Assembly (NCBI GenBank): GCA_900541065.1
Contig: UQIE01000009.1
Span: 22,520 to 86,519, forward strand
Direction of reading: 5' to 3'
Length of the DNA: 64,000 nt
Origin: an uncultured Collinsella sp.
GTDB taxonomy: Bacteria > Actinomycetota > Coriobacteriia > Coriobacteriales > Coriobacteriaceae
The notes under the pieces were generated by a model. It was not told where the DNA came from, ran no database searches, and was given only the letters and a program-made list of their open reading frames with translations. Every line of letters starts with the position of its first letter. Positions within the stretch are counted from its first letter, which is position 1. A program made the translations under genes and the position numbers. Shown one piece after another: positions 16,117-24,150 of the stretch.

Positions 16117-17091
16117 TTGGATATCATCGAGCTTCTAAAATCTGCCTTCATGGGCCTGGTCGAGGGCATCACCGAATGGCTGCCTGTTTCGTCGACTGGT
16201 CACATGATCTTGGTGGACGAGTTCGTCAAGATGAACGTGAGCGAGACGTTCTGGAATATGTTCCTGGTCGTGATTCAGCTTGGCGCCATTTTGGCTGTCT
16301 GCGTCCTGTTCTTCTACGACCTCAACCCGTTTTCTCCCAGCAAGGGCAAGGAGGGTCGTCGCGACACCTGGGTACTGTGGGGCAAGATTGTGCTCGGCTG
16401 TATTCCCGCTGCGGCGATCGGTCTGCCGCTTAACGACTGGATGGAGGAGCATTTCTATAATGCTCCCGTCGTGGCGCTGGCGCTCATTGTGTACGGCGTG
16501 CTGTTTATTGTGATCGAGAACTGGCGCGCGAACAAGCGCGACCAGGCTGCTCTTGCCGGTTCGTTTGGTTCGCGTGCCGTGGTGGCGGGCGGACGCCCCG
16601 CTGGTGCGCATTTTGCCACTCCCGCTGCGGCTGCCGCTTCAGACGATGACGATAACCTGGACTTTGGCTCCATCACTACGCTCGAGGATCTGAGCTGGAA
16701 GACCGCGCTGGGTATCGGTTGCTTCCAAGTGCTTTCGCTGATTCCGGGCACATCGCGCTCCGGCTCCACGATCATCGGCGGCCTGCTGCTGGGCTGCACG
16801 CGCTCGGTGGCGTCTAAGTTCACGTTCTTCCTGGCCATTCCCGTCATGTTTGGTGCGAGTGCGCTCAAGCTGGTCAAGTACTTTATTAAGGGCGGCACGT
16901 TCGGCACCAACGAAATCGCCATCCTGGGCGTGGGCTGCGTCGTCGCCTTTGTGGTGTCGCTCATTGCCATCAAGTGGCTTATGGGCTTCGTGCGGCGTCA
17001 CGACTTTAAGTGCTTCGGCGTCTACCGCATCATCCTGGGCATCGTGGTTCTCGCGTACTTCTTTGTCCTGGAGCCGATGCTCGGCCTCTAA
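16117..17091 (+). CDS. uppP: Undecaprenyl-diphosphatase
   Basis: Integral membrane phosphatase (UppP/BacA) that regenerates undecaprenyl phosphate for peptidoglycan synthesis and contributes to bacitracin resistance. Motifs: GLVEGITEWLPVSSTGH near the N-terminus and IPGTSRSGSTIIG in the second half. Multiple hydrophobic helices. At 324 aa it is longer than the usual 265-280 because of a polar insertion (about residues 145-190, with ASDDDDNLD) between the two repeats. Start is TTG with a G-rich Shine-Dalgarno tract before it. The BceS-like kinase nearby fits a cell-envelope theme, but the genes are not in an operon. Confidence 0.95.
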   Translation: MDIIELLKSAFMGLVEGITEWLPVSSTGHMILVDEFVKMNVSETFWNMFLVVIQLGAILAVCVLFFYDLNPFSPSKGKEGRRDTWVLWGKIVLGCIPAAAIGLPLNDWMEEHFYNAPVVALALIVYGVLFIVIENWRANKRDQAALAGSFGSRAVVAGGRPAGAHFATPAAAAASDDDDNLDFGSITTLEDLSWKTALGIGCFQVLSLIPGTSRSGSTIIGGLLLGCTRSVASKFTFFLAIPVMFGASALKLVKYFIKGGTFGTNEIAILGVGCVVAFVVSLIAIKWLMGFVRRHDFKCFGVYRIILGIVVLAYFFVLEPMLGL

Positions 17092-17254
17092 CTTAGTTGA
17101 CGCTGCGCGACGGCCAGGGCGACAACTTGTCATTCAAAGGGGGTGGCATGACCAAAAGGTCTATGCCGCCCTCTTTTCATGCCAATTTGTTCGCCCTGGC
17201 CGCCGCTCGCTACCGTGGCCATGACATCGGCGGTTCCGTGATTGTCAATAGATT

Positions 17255-17283
17255 GGTGCAAAGCAACCTGACCCCATTGCGCC
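17255..17283. repeat. Small palindromic repeat, family C, copy 1
   Basis: 29-bp unit with ends GGTGCAA / TTGCGCC around a core AACCTGACCCC. It is the reverse complement of 27498-27526, with 26 of 29 bases conserved. It is the only repeat I see in the 333-bp spacer 17092-17424, which also holds a pcrA promoter candidate (TATACT at 17358-17363). Confidence 0.7.
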
Positions 17284-17424
17284 AAATCCGCTGGGGCGGG
17301 TCTGACGGTGGCGCACGGAGTCGTGGTGTGATTTGCGTCGGTGTCCGCGCGGCTCGGTATACTGGTACGGCTCAAACTATGGCGCTGCCCGCAGGCGCGC
17401 CGTCCGTCAGATGAGGAGTCGCCC

Positions 17425-20319
17425 ATGACCCAGCCCCTGCCCTGGGAAAAGAACGCCGCGGTACCCGTGCCGCCCGCGCCGGAACCCGTGCCGCTCGATG
17501 CATACACCGCCCCTGCAGCGCCGGAGCCCGAGCTCGTCCCGCTCGACATCTACGACGCTCCCGCGCCGGCGCCCAAGCCCGCCAAGCCGCTCGTCGACAT
17601 TGACAGCCTTAATCCCGCCCAGCGCGAGGCGGTCCTGTCCACCGAGGGTCCGTTGCTGGTGCTCGCCGGCGCCGGCTCGGGCAAGACCCGCGTCTTGACC
17701 TTCCGCATCGCACATATGCTCGGCGACCTGGGTGTTAAGCCTTGGCAGGTTCTTGCCATCACGTTTACCAACAAGGCCGCGGCCGAGATGCGCGAGCGTC
17801 TGGCGGCGCTCATTCCCAGCGGTACCCGCGGCATGTGGGTGTGCACCTTCCATGCCATGTGCGTGCGCATGCTGCGCGAGGACGCCGACCTGCTGGGCTA
17901 CACCGGCCAGTTCACCATCTACGATGACGATGACTCAAAGCGCATGGTGCGCGACATTATGCAGGCGCTCGGCATCGAGCAAAAGCAGTTCCCCATCAAC
18001 ATGATCCGCAGCAAGATCAGCTCGGCCAAAAACGCCATGATCGGCCCCGAGGACATGCTCAAGAGCGCCGATAGCCCCAACGATAAAAAGGCCGCACAGG
18101 TCTACTTGGAGCTGGAGCGTCGCTTGCGCGCCGCCAATGCGATGGACTTCGACGACCTGCTCGTGCGCGCGCTTGAGCTGCTGCGCACCCGCCCCGAGGT
18201 GCTCGATAAGTACCAAGAGCGCTTCCGCTACATTAGCGTCGACGAGTATCAGGACACCAACCACGTCCAGTACGAAATCGCCAACCTGCTGGCCGCCAAG
18301 TACCAAAACCTCATGGTCGTGGGCGACGATGACCAGTCCATTTACAGCTGGCGTGGCGCCGACATCACCAATATCCTGGACTTTGAGAAGGATTTTAAAA
18401 ACTGCAAGACCGTCAAGCTGGAGCAGAACTATCGTTCCACGGGTCATATCCTGAACGCCGCCAACGCCGTGGTACGCCACAACTCGCAGCGCAAGGACAA
18501 GCGCCTGTTTACGGCCGAGGGCGATGGCGAGAAGATCCAGGCCTTCCAGGCGAGCGACGAGCGCGACGAGGGCCGCTGGATTGCCGGCGAGATCGAGAAG
18601 CTGCATGCCAAAGGCACGAGCTACGACGACATTGCCGTGTTCTATCGCACCAACGCCCAGTCGCGTATCCTCGAAGATATGTTCCTGCGCGCGGGCGTGC
18701 CCTACAAGATCGTGGGCGGCACGCGATTCTTCGACCGTGCCGAGATCCGTGATGTCATGGCCTACCTTAAGATGATCGTGAACCCGGCCGACGAGATGAG
18801 CGTCAAGCGCGTCATCAACACACCGCGCCGTGGCATCGGCTCCACCTCGATCCAAAAAATCGAGCAGCTGGCGCGCGACAACCGTTGCTCGTTCTTCCAG
18901 GCTTGCGAGATTGCGTGTGCCGAAACCGGCATGTTTAGCGCCAAGGTCCGCAATGGCCTGTCAAGCTTTGTGTCGCTGGTGCGCGAGGGCCGCCGCATGG
19001 ACGGCGAGCTCAAGGACGTCGTCGAGATGATTGTCGATAAGACGGGTCTGCTGCAGGCGTTTCGCGCCGAGGGCACCATGGAGTCTGAGAGCCGTGCCGA
19101 GAACATCCAGGAATTCCTGGGCGTCGCTGCCGAATTTGAGGAGACGCACGAGGACATCGAGGGTACGCTCGAGAGCTTGGAAGAGCTGCGCGCAGCTGGT
19201 GTTGCCGACGTGCCTGCCGGCGCCGAGCCCGTCGTGGTGAGCGCGCCCGCGCCCGAACCGGGGCCATTTGCCCCGGCATCCTCGTTTGAGGCACTCGTCG
19301 GCGCGCGCGATGCCGCAGGTTCCAATCCGCTCGATAGCCTAGCCGCCCCGGCGCTCTCGCCGCAGGATGCCCTGGCCGCCGCCATCGCGGGCAACGCGTA
19401 TGCCGCGCCGACGGGGATGCCGGCGGGTGCCGTGCATGCCGACGAGATTGAGCGCACCTATGGTCCGCTCACCTGTAAGGCGCTACCGGCACTCATGGAG
19501 TGGCTGGCCCTGCGCTCCGACTTGGATTCCCTGGCCGGCGAGACGCATGCCATTACCATGATGACCATCCACTCCGCCAAGGGCCTGGAGTTCCCGGCGG
19601 TGTTCGTGGCCGGCATGGAGGAGGGCATCTTCCCGCACGTGCACGACTTTGGCGGCAGCGATGACCCGGGTAAGCTCGAGGAGGAGCGTCGCCTGGCCTA
19701 CGTCGCCATCACGCGTGCCCGTAAGCGCCTGTTCCTGACCTATGCGGCCACGCGTCGCACCTACGGCTCGACCTCTGCCAACCCGCGCTCGCGCTTCCTC
19801 AACGAGATTCCGTTTGAGGATATCGAGTTTAGCGGTATCGGTTCTGCCGGTTTTGAAGGCACGGGTTGGGAGAAGCGCGGCGACCGTCACGGCACCTTTG
19901 GCTCGGGCATGGGTTCGGATATGTACGGCGGCAAGGTATTTGGTTCGCATACGCGCTCGACTGGCGGTTCCGGTTCGCGCGGCGGATCGAGCTTTGACGA
20001 TTTCTTTGGTGGCAGCAGCTACGGGACCGAGCGCCATCGTGGGGTCTCGCCCGACGCTGGCCGTGTTGCCTCGACCTTTGGCTCGGGCGCACCGCGAGCC
20101 AAAAAGCCCTCGTCCAAGGTGTCCCCGACGGTGGAGCGCAAGGTTGATCGCGCCAGCGCATCGCAGGACTTTGCCGCAGGCGATACCGTGAGCCACAAGA
20201 CCTTTGGCACGGGTACCGTGATCTCGGTCGCCGGAGACATGATCGAGGTTCAATTCGAAAAGACCGGTCAGACCAAAAAGCTGATGAAGGGCTTCGCGCC
20301 GATCGTCAAGCTGTCGTGA
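17425..20319 (+). CDS. pcrA: ATP-dependent DNA helicase, PcrA/UvrD
   Basis: Superfamily 1A 3'-5' helicase of 964 aa acting in nucleotide excision repair, replication restart and removal of stalled RNA polymerase. A Pro/Ala-rich N-terminal extension (about 50 aa) precedes the Q motif SLNPAQREAV, Walker A LAGAGSGKTR, ITFTNKAAAEMRER, Walker B VDEYQDTN, DDDQSIYSWRGAD, EQNYRS, and the late motifs TIHSAKGLEF and AITRARKRL. A low-complexity Ala/Pro insert (roughly 590-680) splits the region before motif V. The C-terminus has the Tudor-like RNA-polymerase contact GDTVSHKTFGTGTV. GAGGAG lies 6 bases before ATG 17425; the upstream extension from 17341 is not conserved-looking. Confidence 0.95.
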   Translation: MTQPLPWEKNAAVPVPPAPEPVPLDAYTAPAAPEPELVPLDIYDAPAPAPKPAKPLVDIDSLNPAQREAVLSTEGPLLVLAGAGSGKTRVLTFRIAHMLGDLGVKPWQVLAITFTNKAAAEMRERLAALIPSGTRGMWVCTFHAMCVRMLREDADLLGYTGQFTIYDDDDSKRMVRDIMQALGIEQKQFPINMIRSKISSAKNAMIGPEDMLKSADSPNDKKAAQVYLELERRLRAANAMDFDDLLVRALELLRTRPEVLDKYQERFRYISVDEYQDTNHVQYEIANLLAAKYQNLMVVGDDDQSIYSWRGADITNILDFEKDFKNCKTVKLEQNYRSTGHILNAANAVVRHNSQRKDKRLFTAEGDGEKIQAFQASDERDEGRWIAGEIEKLHAKGTSYDDIAVFYRTNAQSRILEDMFLRAGVPYKIVGGTRFFDRAEIRDVMAYLKMIVNPADEMSVKRVINTPRRGIGSTSIQKIEQLARDNRCSFFQACEIACAETGMFSAKVRNGLSSFVSLVREGRRMDGELKDVVEMIVDKTGLLQAFRAEGTMESESRAENIQEFLGVAAEFEETHEDIEGTLESLEELRAAGVADVPAGAEPVVVSAPAPEPGPFAPASSFEALVGARDAAGSNPLDSLAAPALSPQDALAAAIAGNAYAAPTGMPAGAVHADEIERTYGPLTCKALPALMEWLALRSDLDSLAGETHAITMMTIHSAKGLEFPAVFVAGMEEGIFPHVHDFGGSDDPGKLEEERRLAYVAITRARKRLFLTYAATRRTYGSTSANPRSRFLNEIPFEDIEFSGIGSAGFEGTGWEKRGDRHGTFGSGMGSDMYGGKVFGSHTRSTGGSGSRGGSSFDDFFGGSSYGTERHRGVSPDAGRVASTFGSGAPRAKKPSSKVSPTVERKVDRASASQDFAAGDTVSHKTFGTGTVISVAGDMIEVQFEKTGQTKKLMKGFAPIVKLS

Positions 20320-20327
20320 TCCTGGCG

Positions 20328-20455
20328 GACCTGGGCGGGCGTATAGGGCAACATCGCCTGCTCGGGCAGTCCTGCGCAAGACGGAGAGCACATTAAGTGC
20401 TCTCCTTTGCGTGCGGAACTCGCGATCGATGTTGCCCTATACGCCCGCCCAGGTC
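20328..20455. repeat. Perfect 29-bp inverted repeat with nested hairpins
   Basis: Left arm 20328-20356 and right arm 20427-20455 are exact reverse complements (starting GACCTGGGCGGGCGTATAGG). Between them lie CTGCTCGGGCAG and a GGAGAGCAC-attaa-GTGCTCTCC hairpin, so the entire 128 bp folds into one extended structure. It starts 9 bases after the pcrA stop. Confidence 0.85.
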
Positions 20456-20541
20456 CTTGGGTAACGGTGCTTGCGAACGTCGCTCTGCTCGTTCGCTTTT
20501 TGATCTGGAGAGCCGGGTGGGCTGATAAATAGATATGGCAA

Positions 20542-20573
20542 GGGGCTCTCCCGCACATGGACGGGAGAGCCCC
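20542..20573. terminator. Bidirectional terminator between pcrA and manA
   Basis: 12-bp perfect stem GGGGCTCTCCCG / CGGGAGAGCCCC with an 8-nt loop, between convergent genes. T-runs are weak on both sides. Confidence 0.7.
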
Positions 20574-20600
20574 TTGTTGCGTTTGGGTTGTTGGTGCGAC

Positions 20601-21533
20601 CTACAGGTGGCTGATGATCAGTTCCATCTTGCCTTCGAGGTCGATGGAGCTGACGGTGCTCGGGGCCAGCAGGTGGCTTCCCTTGTGGACGGGGTCGCCG
20701 CAGACGGTGCCTTCGCCGTCGATGACCGACAGGCACATGAAGGGCCAGCGCTGGTCGAGGGTCTTGCTGCCGTTGACGCGCACGCGATCGACGGTGTAGC
20801 AGGGGTTGGACTCGAGCTCGGTCACGCCGTCCACCTCGGGCGCGGTCACCGTGCCGTCGGTCGGAGCCTGAGCATCAAAGTCGATGCAGTCGAGGCTCTG
20901 CTCAATGTGCAGCGGGCGCAGGTTGCCGTCAGTGCCGGGACGGTCGTAGTCGTACAGACGATACGTCACGTCGCTCGACTGCTGCGTCTCCAAAATGAGC
21001 GTGCCGGTCTTGATGGCGTGCACGGTACCGGAATCAATCTGGAAAAAGTCGCCCTTGTGAATCGGCAACACGTTGAGCATGTCGTCCCAACGTCCTTCCT
21101 CGATCATTTGTGCGGCCTCGGCGCGGTCCTTGGCACGCTGGCCGACGATGATCGTGGCGTCGGGCTCGCAGTCCAGCACATACCAACACTCGGTTTTGCC
21201 CAGGCTACCGTTCTCGTGCTCGGCAGCGTACTCGTCGTTGGGATGAATCTGGATCGAAAGGTCGTCCTTGGCGTCCAGAATCTTAATGAGCAGCGGGAAC
21301 TCCTTGCCCTCGCAGTTGCCAAAGAGCTCGCGATGCTCGGCCCACAGCCACGACAGCGTGTGGCCGGCATACGGGCCCTCCGCAATCTGGCAGTCGCCGT
21401 TGGGGTGGGCCGAGATGGCCCAGCACTCACCGATGGGGCCATCGGGAATGTCGTAGCCAAATACGGTTTCGAGCTGGCGACCGCCCCAGATCTTCTCGTG
21501 GAAGATCGGCGTCAGCTTAATCAAATCGGACAT
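20601..21533 (-). CDS. manA: Mannose-6-phosphate isomerase, class I
   Basis: Zinc-dependent enzyme interconverting mannose-6-P and fructose-6-P; about 310 aa, cupin fold. Visible: PIFHEKIWGGRQL near the start, FPLLIKILDAKDDLSIQIHPND (metal-binding Gln/His), GKTECWYVLD (Glu), and the region PIHKGDFFQIDSGTVHAI with the last metal His. I start it at the second ATG (21533), which has GGGGG seven bases upstream; the first (21539) overlaps that site. It sits with a sugar regulator and PTS genes, so it may feed mannose or PTS-derived phosphosugars into glycolysis. Confidence 0.93.
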   Translation of the reverse strand: MSDLIKLTPIFHEKIWGGRQLETVFGYDIPDGPIGECWAISAHPNGDCQIAEGPYAGHTLSWLWAEHRELFGNCEGKEFPLLIKILDAKDDLSIQIHPNDEYAAEHENGSLGKTECWYVLDCEPDATIIVGQRAKDRAEAAQMIEEGRWDDMLNVLPIHKGDFFQIDSGTVHAIKTGTLILETQQSSDVTYRLYDYDRPGTDGNLRPLHIEQSLDCIDFDAQAPTDGTVTAPEVDGVTELESNPCYTVDRVRVNGSKTLDQRWPFMCLSVIDGEGTVCGDPVHKGSHLLAPSTVSSIDLEGKMELIISHL

Positions 21534-21607
21534 GTTCATACCCCCATTGTGTTGCGCGGGCGCTGCACAAAACAGCTCAAAGCGAGCGCCCGGATGACTA
21601 CAAAAAC

Positions 21608-22327
21608 CTATGCCAACGTTACGTTGTGCAACTCAAAGCGGTCGCCAACGTTGCGCGAGACCGAATACTCAAAGGCGGCGCCGCTGTCCAAAAAGCCAAT
21701 CTGGGTGAGCTCGAGCAGGGGAGAGCCAGGCTTGGTGTCCAAGCGCTCGGCTTCTTCCTCGGTTGCTGCCACGGCGCGAATGGTACGGTGGAAGCTCGAA
21801 ATCTTCAGCCCACATTGCTCGCGGATGAAGTGGTAGACCGATCCGTACAGGTCCTTCTTTTTAAGGCCTGGAATCAGCTCGAGGGGCATGTAGGTGTACT
21901 CGATAACGATGGGCTTCTCATCGGCCTGACGCACGCGCACGATGTGATAGGCAAAGTCATCCTCGGCAATTCCCAGCTGGGCTGCGATGTCCGCTGGTGG
22001 ATTAACAATCGAGAAATCGTAGACCACCGAGGTCACCTTCTCCCCGCGGTGCTCATACGAAAAGCCCTGGGCACGGTCGTTTTTGCCCTGGAAAAACGCC
22101 TGACCGGGAAGTCCCGCCGTGTCCTTAACGTAGGTACCCGATCCGCGTCGGCTGGTAATAAGACCTTCCTCGGTGATTTGCTCGATAGCTCGTTTGACGG
22201 TGATTTTGGAAACGCTATAGAGCTCGCAGAACTCAACGACGGTGGGAAGCTTGTCGCCCGGTTTAAGAGTGCCATCCTCGATGCTTCGACGAATATCTGC
22301 AGCTATCGCCTCGTATTTGGGAATCAA
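21608..22327 (-). CDS. GntR-family regulator with UTRA domain
   Basis: Transcription regulator of 239 aa. The N-terminal winged helix (about 1-70) has IPKYEAIAADIRRSIEDG, LPTVVEFCELYSVSKITVKRAI and GLITSRRGSGTYV. A UTRA effector domain follows, which in this subfamily binds a phosphosugar. The start is TTG 22327: AAGGAGG lies four bases upstream, and upstream in-frame starts would run through that site. It is divergent from the GH1-PTS locus and is its likely local regulator. A good operator cannot be singled out in the AT-rich spacer 22340-22480. Confidence 0.88.
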   Translation of the reverse strand: MIPKYEAIAADIRRSIEDGTLKPGDKLPTVVEFCELYSVSKITVKRAIEQITEEGLITSRRGSGTYVKDTAGLPGQAFFQGKNDRAQGFSYEHRGEKVTSVVYDFSIVNPPADIAAQLGIAEDDFAYHIVRVRQADEKPIVIEYTYMPLELIPGLKKKDLYGSVYHFIREQCGLKISSFHRTIRAVAATEEEAERLDTKPGSPLLELTQIGFLDSGAAFEYSVSRNVGDRFELHNVTLA

Positions 22328-22506
22328 TGAACCTCCTTTCCGACATATATCAATACGCAAGTAAGTATAACCCTTAACAAGGCACCCATATAACCTTTAT
22401 CTAAGAAGCTCGAGAAAGAAAAAAGAAAAAGACGCTTTACTTTTAGAATTAGAGCGCTATAGTTTAAGCAACGAACGGAATCTTTCCGCAGAACAGGATC
22501 GACCGT

Positions 22507-22596
22507 TTGGGGACGGTTTTGTTTTGGCGGGTTGGATATCGGTATGACCGGTGCGCGCCCGCGCCGGATAACCTGCCAAAGCAAACCCGTCTCCAA
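22507..22596. repeat. Inverted repeat, family B, copy 1 (bgl leader)
   Basis: 27-nt arms (22507-22533 and 22570-22596) match at 23 positions. The left arm contains GGGGACGGTTTTGTTTTGG. Mismatches leave G-U pairs in RNA. The arm sequence recurs at 26447-26472. It lies in the leader of the GH1 gene, downstream of a candidate promoter (TTTACT, 16 bp, TATAGT at 22458-22463), so it could fold in the mRNA. Confidence 0.7.
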
Positions 22597-22630
22597 CCGG
22601 AAGCTCTAGAACACGAAAGCGAGGACTTTG

Positions 22631-24031
22631 ATGGCACAGTATCAGCTGCCCAACGACTTCTTCTTTGGCGCTGCTATGTCCGGCCCGCAGACTGAGGGTC
22701 AGTGGAACCAGGGCGGCAAGCTCGAGAACCTGTGGGACACCTGGTCCATCCAGGATCTGGGCTCGTTCTACAACTGCGTTGGCTCTTACGCCGGCAATGA
22801 CTTTATGGCCAAGTACCAGGAAGACCTTCGCATTTTGAAGGACTTGGGCCTGGATACCTATCGCACTTCCATCCAGTGGAGCCGTCTGCTCGATGCCGAC
22901 GGCAACCTCAACGAGGAAGGCGCCGCGTGGTATCACGAGTTGTTCCGCGCCTCTCGCGAAGCCGGCCTGGAGCCGTTTGTCAACTTGTACCACTTTGACA
23001 TGCCCACCTACCTTTTTAACCGTGGCGGCTGGGAGAGCCGTGAGGTTGTCGAGGCTTACGCACATTACGCCGACGTCGCCTTCCACGAGTTTGGCCAGGA
23101 GATCAAGTACTGGTTCACCTTTAACGAGCCCATCGTCGAGCCCGAGCAGCGCTATCAGGAGGGCGTGTGGTTCCCGCAGCTCCACGACTTTAGCCGCGCT
23201 CGCACCGTGCAGTATCACATCTCGCTGGCACATGCGCTGGCCGTGGCCAACTACCGTCGCGCCTATGACGAGGGCGCCGTTCGCAGTGATGCCAAGATCG
23301 GCATGATCAACTGCTTTACCCCGGTCTACACCAAGGAGAACCCCAGCGAGGCGGACCTCGAGGCCATGCGTATGACCAGCGGCATCAACAACCGCTGGTG
23401 GCTCGACCTCATTACCAAGGGCGAGCTTCCCGCCGACGTGCTCGACAGCCTGGCCGAGGGCGGCGTTAAGCTTCCGTTCCGTGCCGGCGACCAAGAGATT
23501 CTTAAGCAGGGTGTTGTCGACTGGCTCGGTTGCAACTACTACCACCCCACGCGCGTTCAGGCGCCGGCGAGCAAGATCGACCAGTACGGTCTGCCGCATT
23601 TTGCCGACGAGTACGTGTGGCCCGACGCCGTTATGAACGAGAGCCGCGGCTGGGAGATCTACCCGCAGGGCCTCTACGACTTTGGCATGGACTGCGCTAA
23701 GAACTACCCCGATCTTGAGTGGTTCGTTTCCGAGAACGGCATCGGCATCATGGACGAATACAAGAACCGTGACGCCGAAGGAACCATCCAGGATGACTAC
23801 CGCGTCGACTTTGTACGTCAGCACCTGGAGTGGGTGGCCAAGGCCATCGACGAGGGCGCCAAGTGCCGCGGATACCATTATTGGGCCGTCATCGATAACT
23901 GGTCTTGGGCCAATGCCTTTAAGAATCGCTATGGCTTTGTCGAGGTCGATCTGATGGATGGCTATAAGCGCCGTCTTAAGAAGTCGGCGGCCTGGCTCAA
24001 ACAGGTCGCCACGACCCACGTGGTTGATTAG
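22631..24031 (+). CDS. Glycoside hydrolase family 1 (6-phospho-beta-glucosidase type)
   Basis: Cytoplasmic retaining beta-glycosidase of 466 aa that should cleave PTS-imported beta-glucosides. N-terminal FFFGAAMSGPQTEG is the GH1 signature. The acid/base is Glu166 (WFTFNEP) and the nucleophile Glu368 (FVSENGIG). The segment that contacts the glycone, NWSWANAFKNRYGF, lacks the canonical Glu of free-sugar glucosidases and is not a perfect copy of the Ser-Lys-Tyr phosphate site of phospho-glucosidases. The phosphorylated substrate is therefore inferred from the adjacent PTS. First gene of the locus; ATG 22631 is chosen over the adjoining TTG. Confidence 0.88.
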   Translation: MAQYQLPNDFFFGAAMSGPQTEGQWNQGGKLENLWDTWSIQDLGSFYNCVGSYAGNDFMAKYQEDLRILKDLGLDTYRTSIQWSRLLDADGNLNEEGAAWYHELFRASREAGLEPFVNLYHFDMPTYLFNRGGWESREVVEAYAHYADVAFHEFGQEIKYWFTFNEPIVEPEQRYQEGVWFPQLHDFSRARTVQYHISLAHALAVANYRRAYDEGAVRSDAKIGMINCFTPVYTKENPSEADLEAMRMTSGINNRWWLDLITKGELPADVLDSLAEGGVKLPFRAGDQEILKQGVVDWLGCNYYHPTRVQAPASKIDQYGLPHFADEYVWPDAVMNESRGWEIYPQGLYDFGMDCAKNYPDLEWFVSENGIGIMDEYKNRDAEGTIQDDYRVDFVRQHLEWVAKAIDEGAKCRGYHYWAVIDNWSWANAFKNRYGFVEVDLMDGYKRRLKKSAAWLKQVATTHVVD

Positions 24032-24150
24032 CGACCGGACGAACGTCCAGACCGCGCGCCGCCGCGCGCAACACATGGCACATCTGGTGGCAGAGGGCGA
24101 CAGACCACCGTGCGCATAGGAAAGGCCGGATTTGAAAGTTAGGAGCAATC

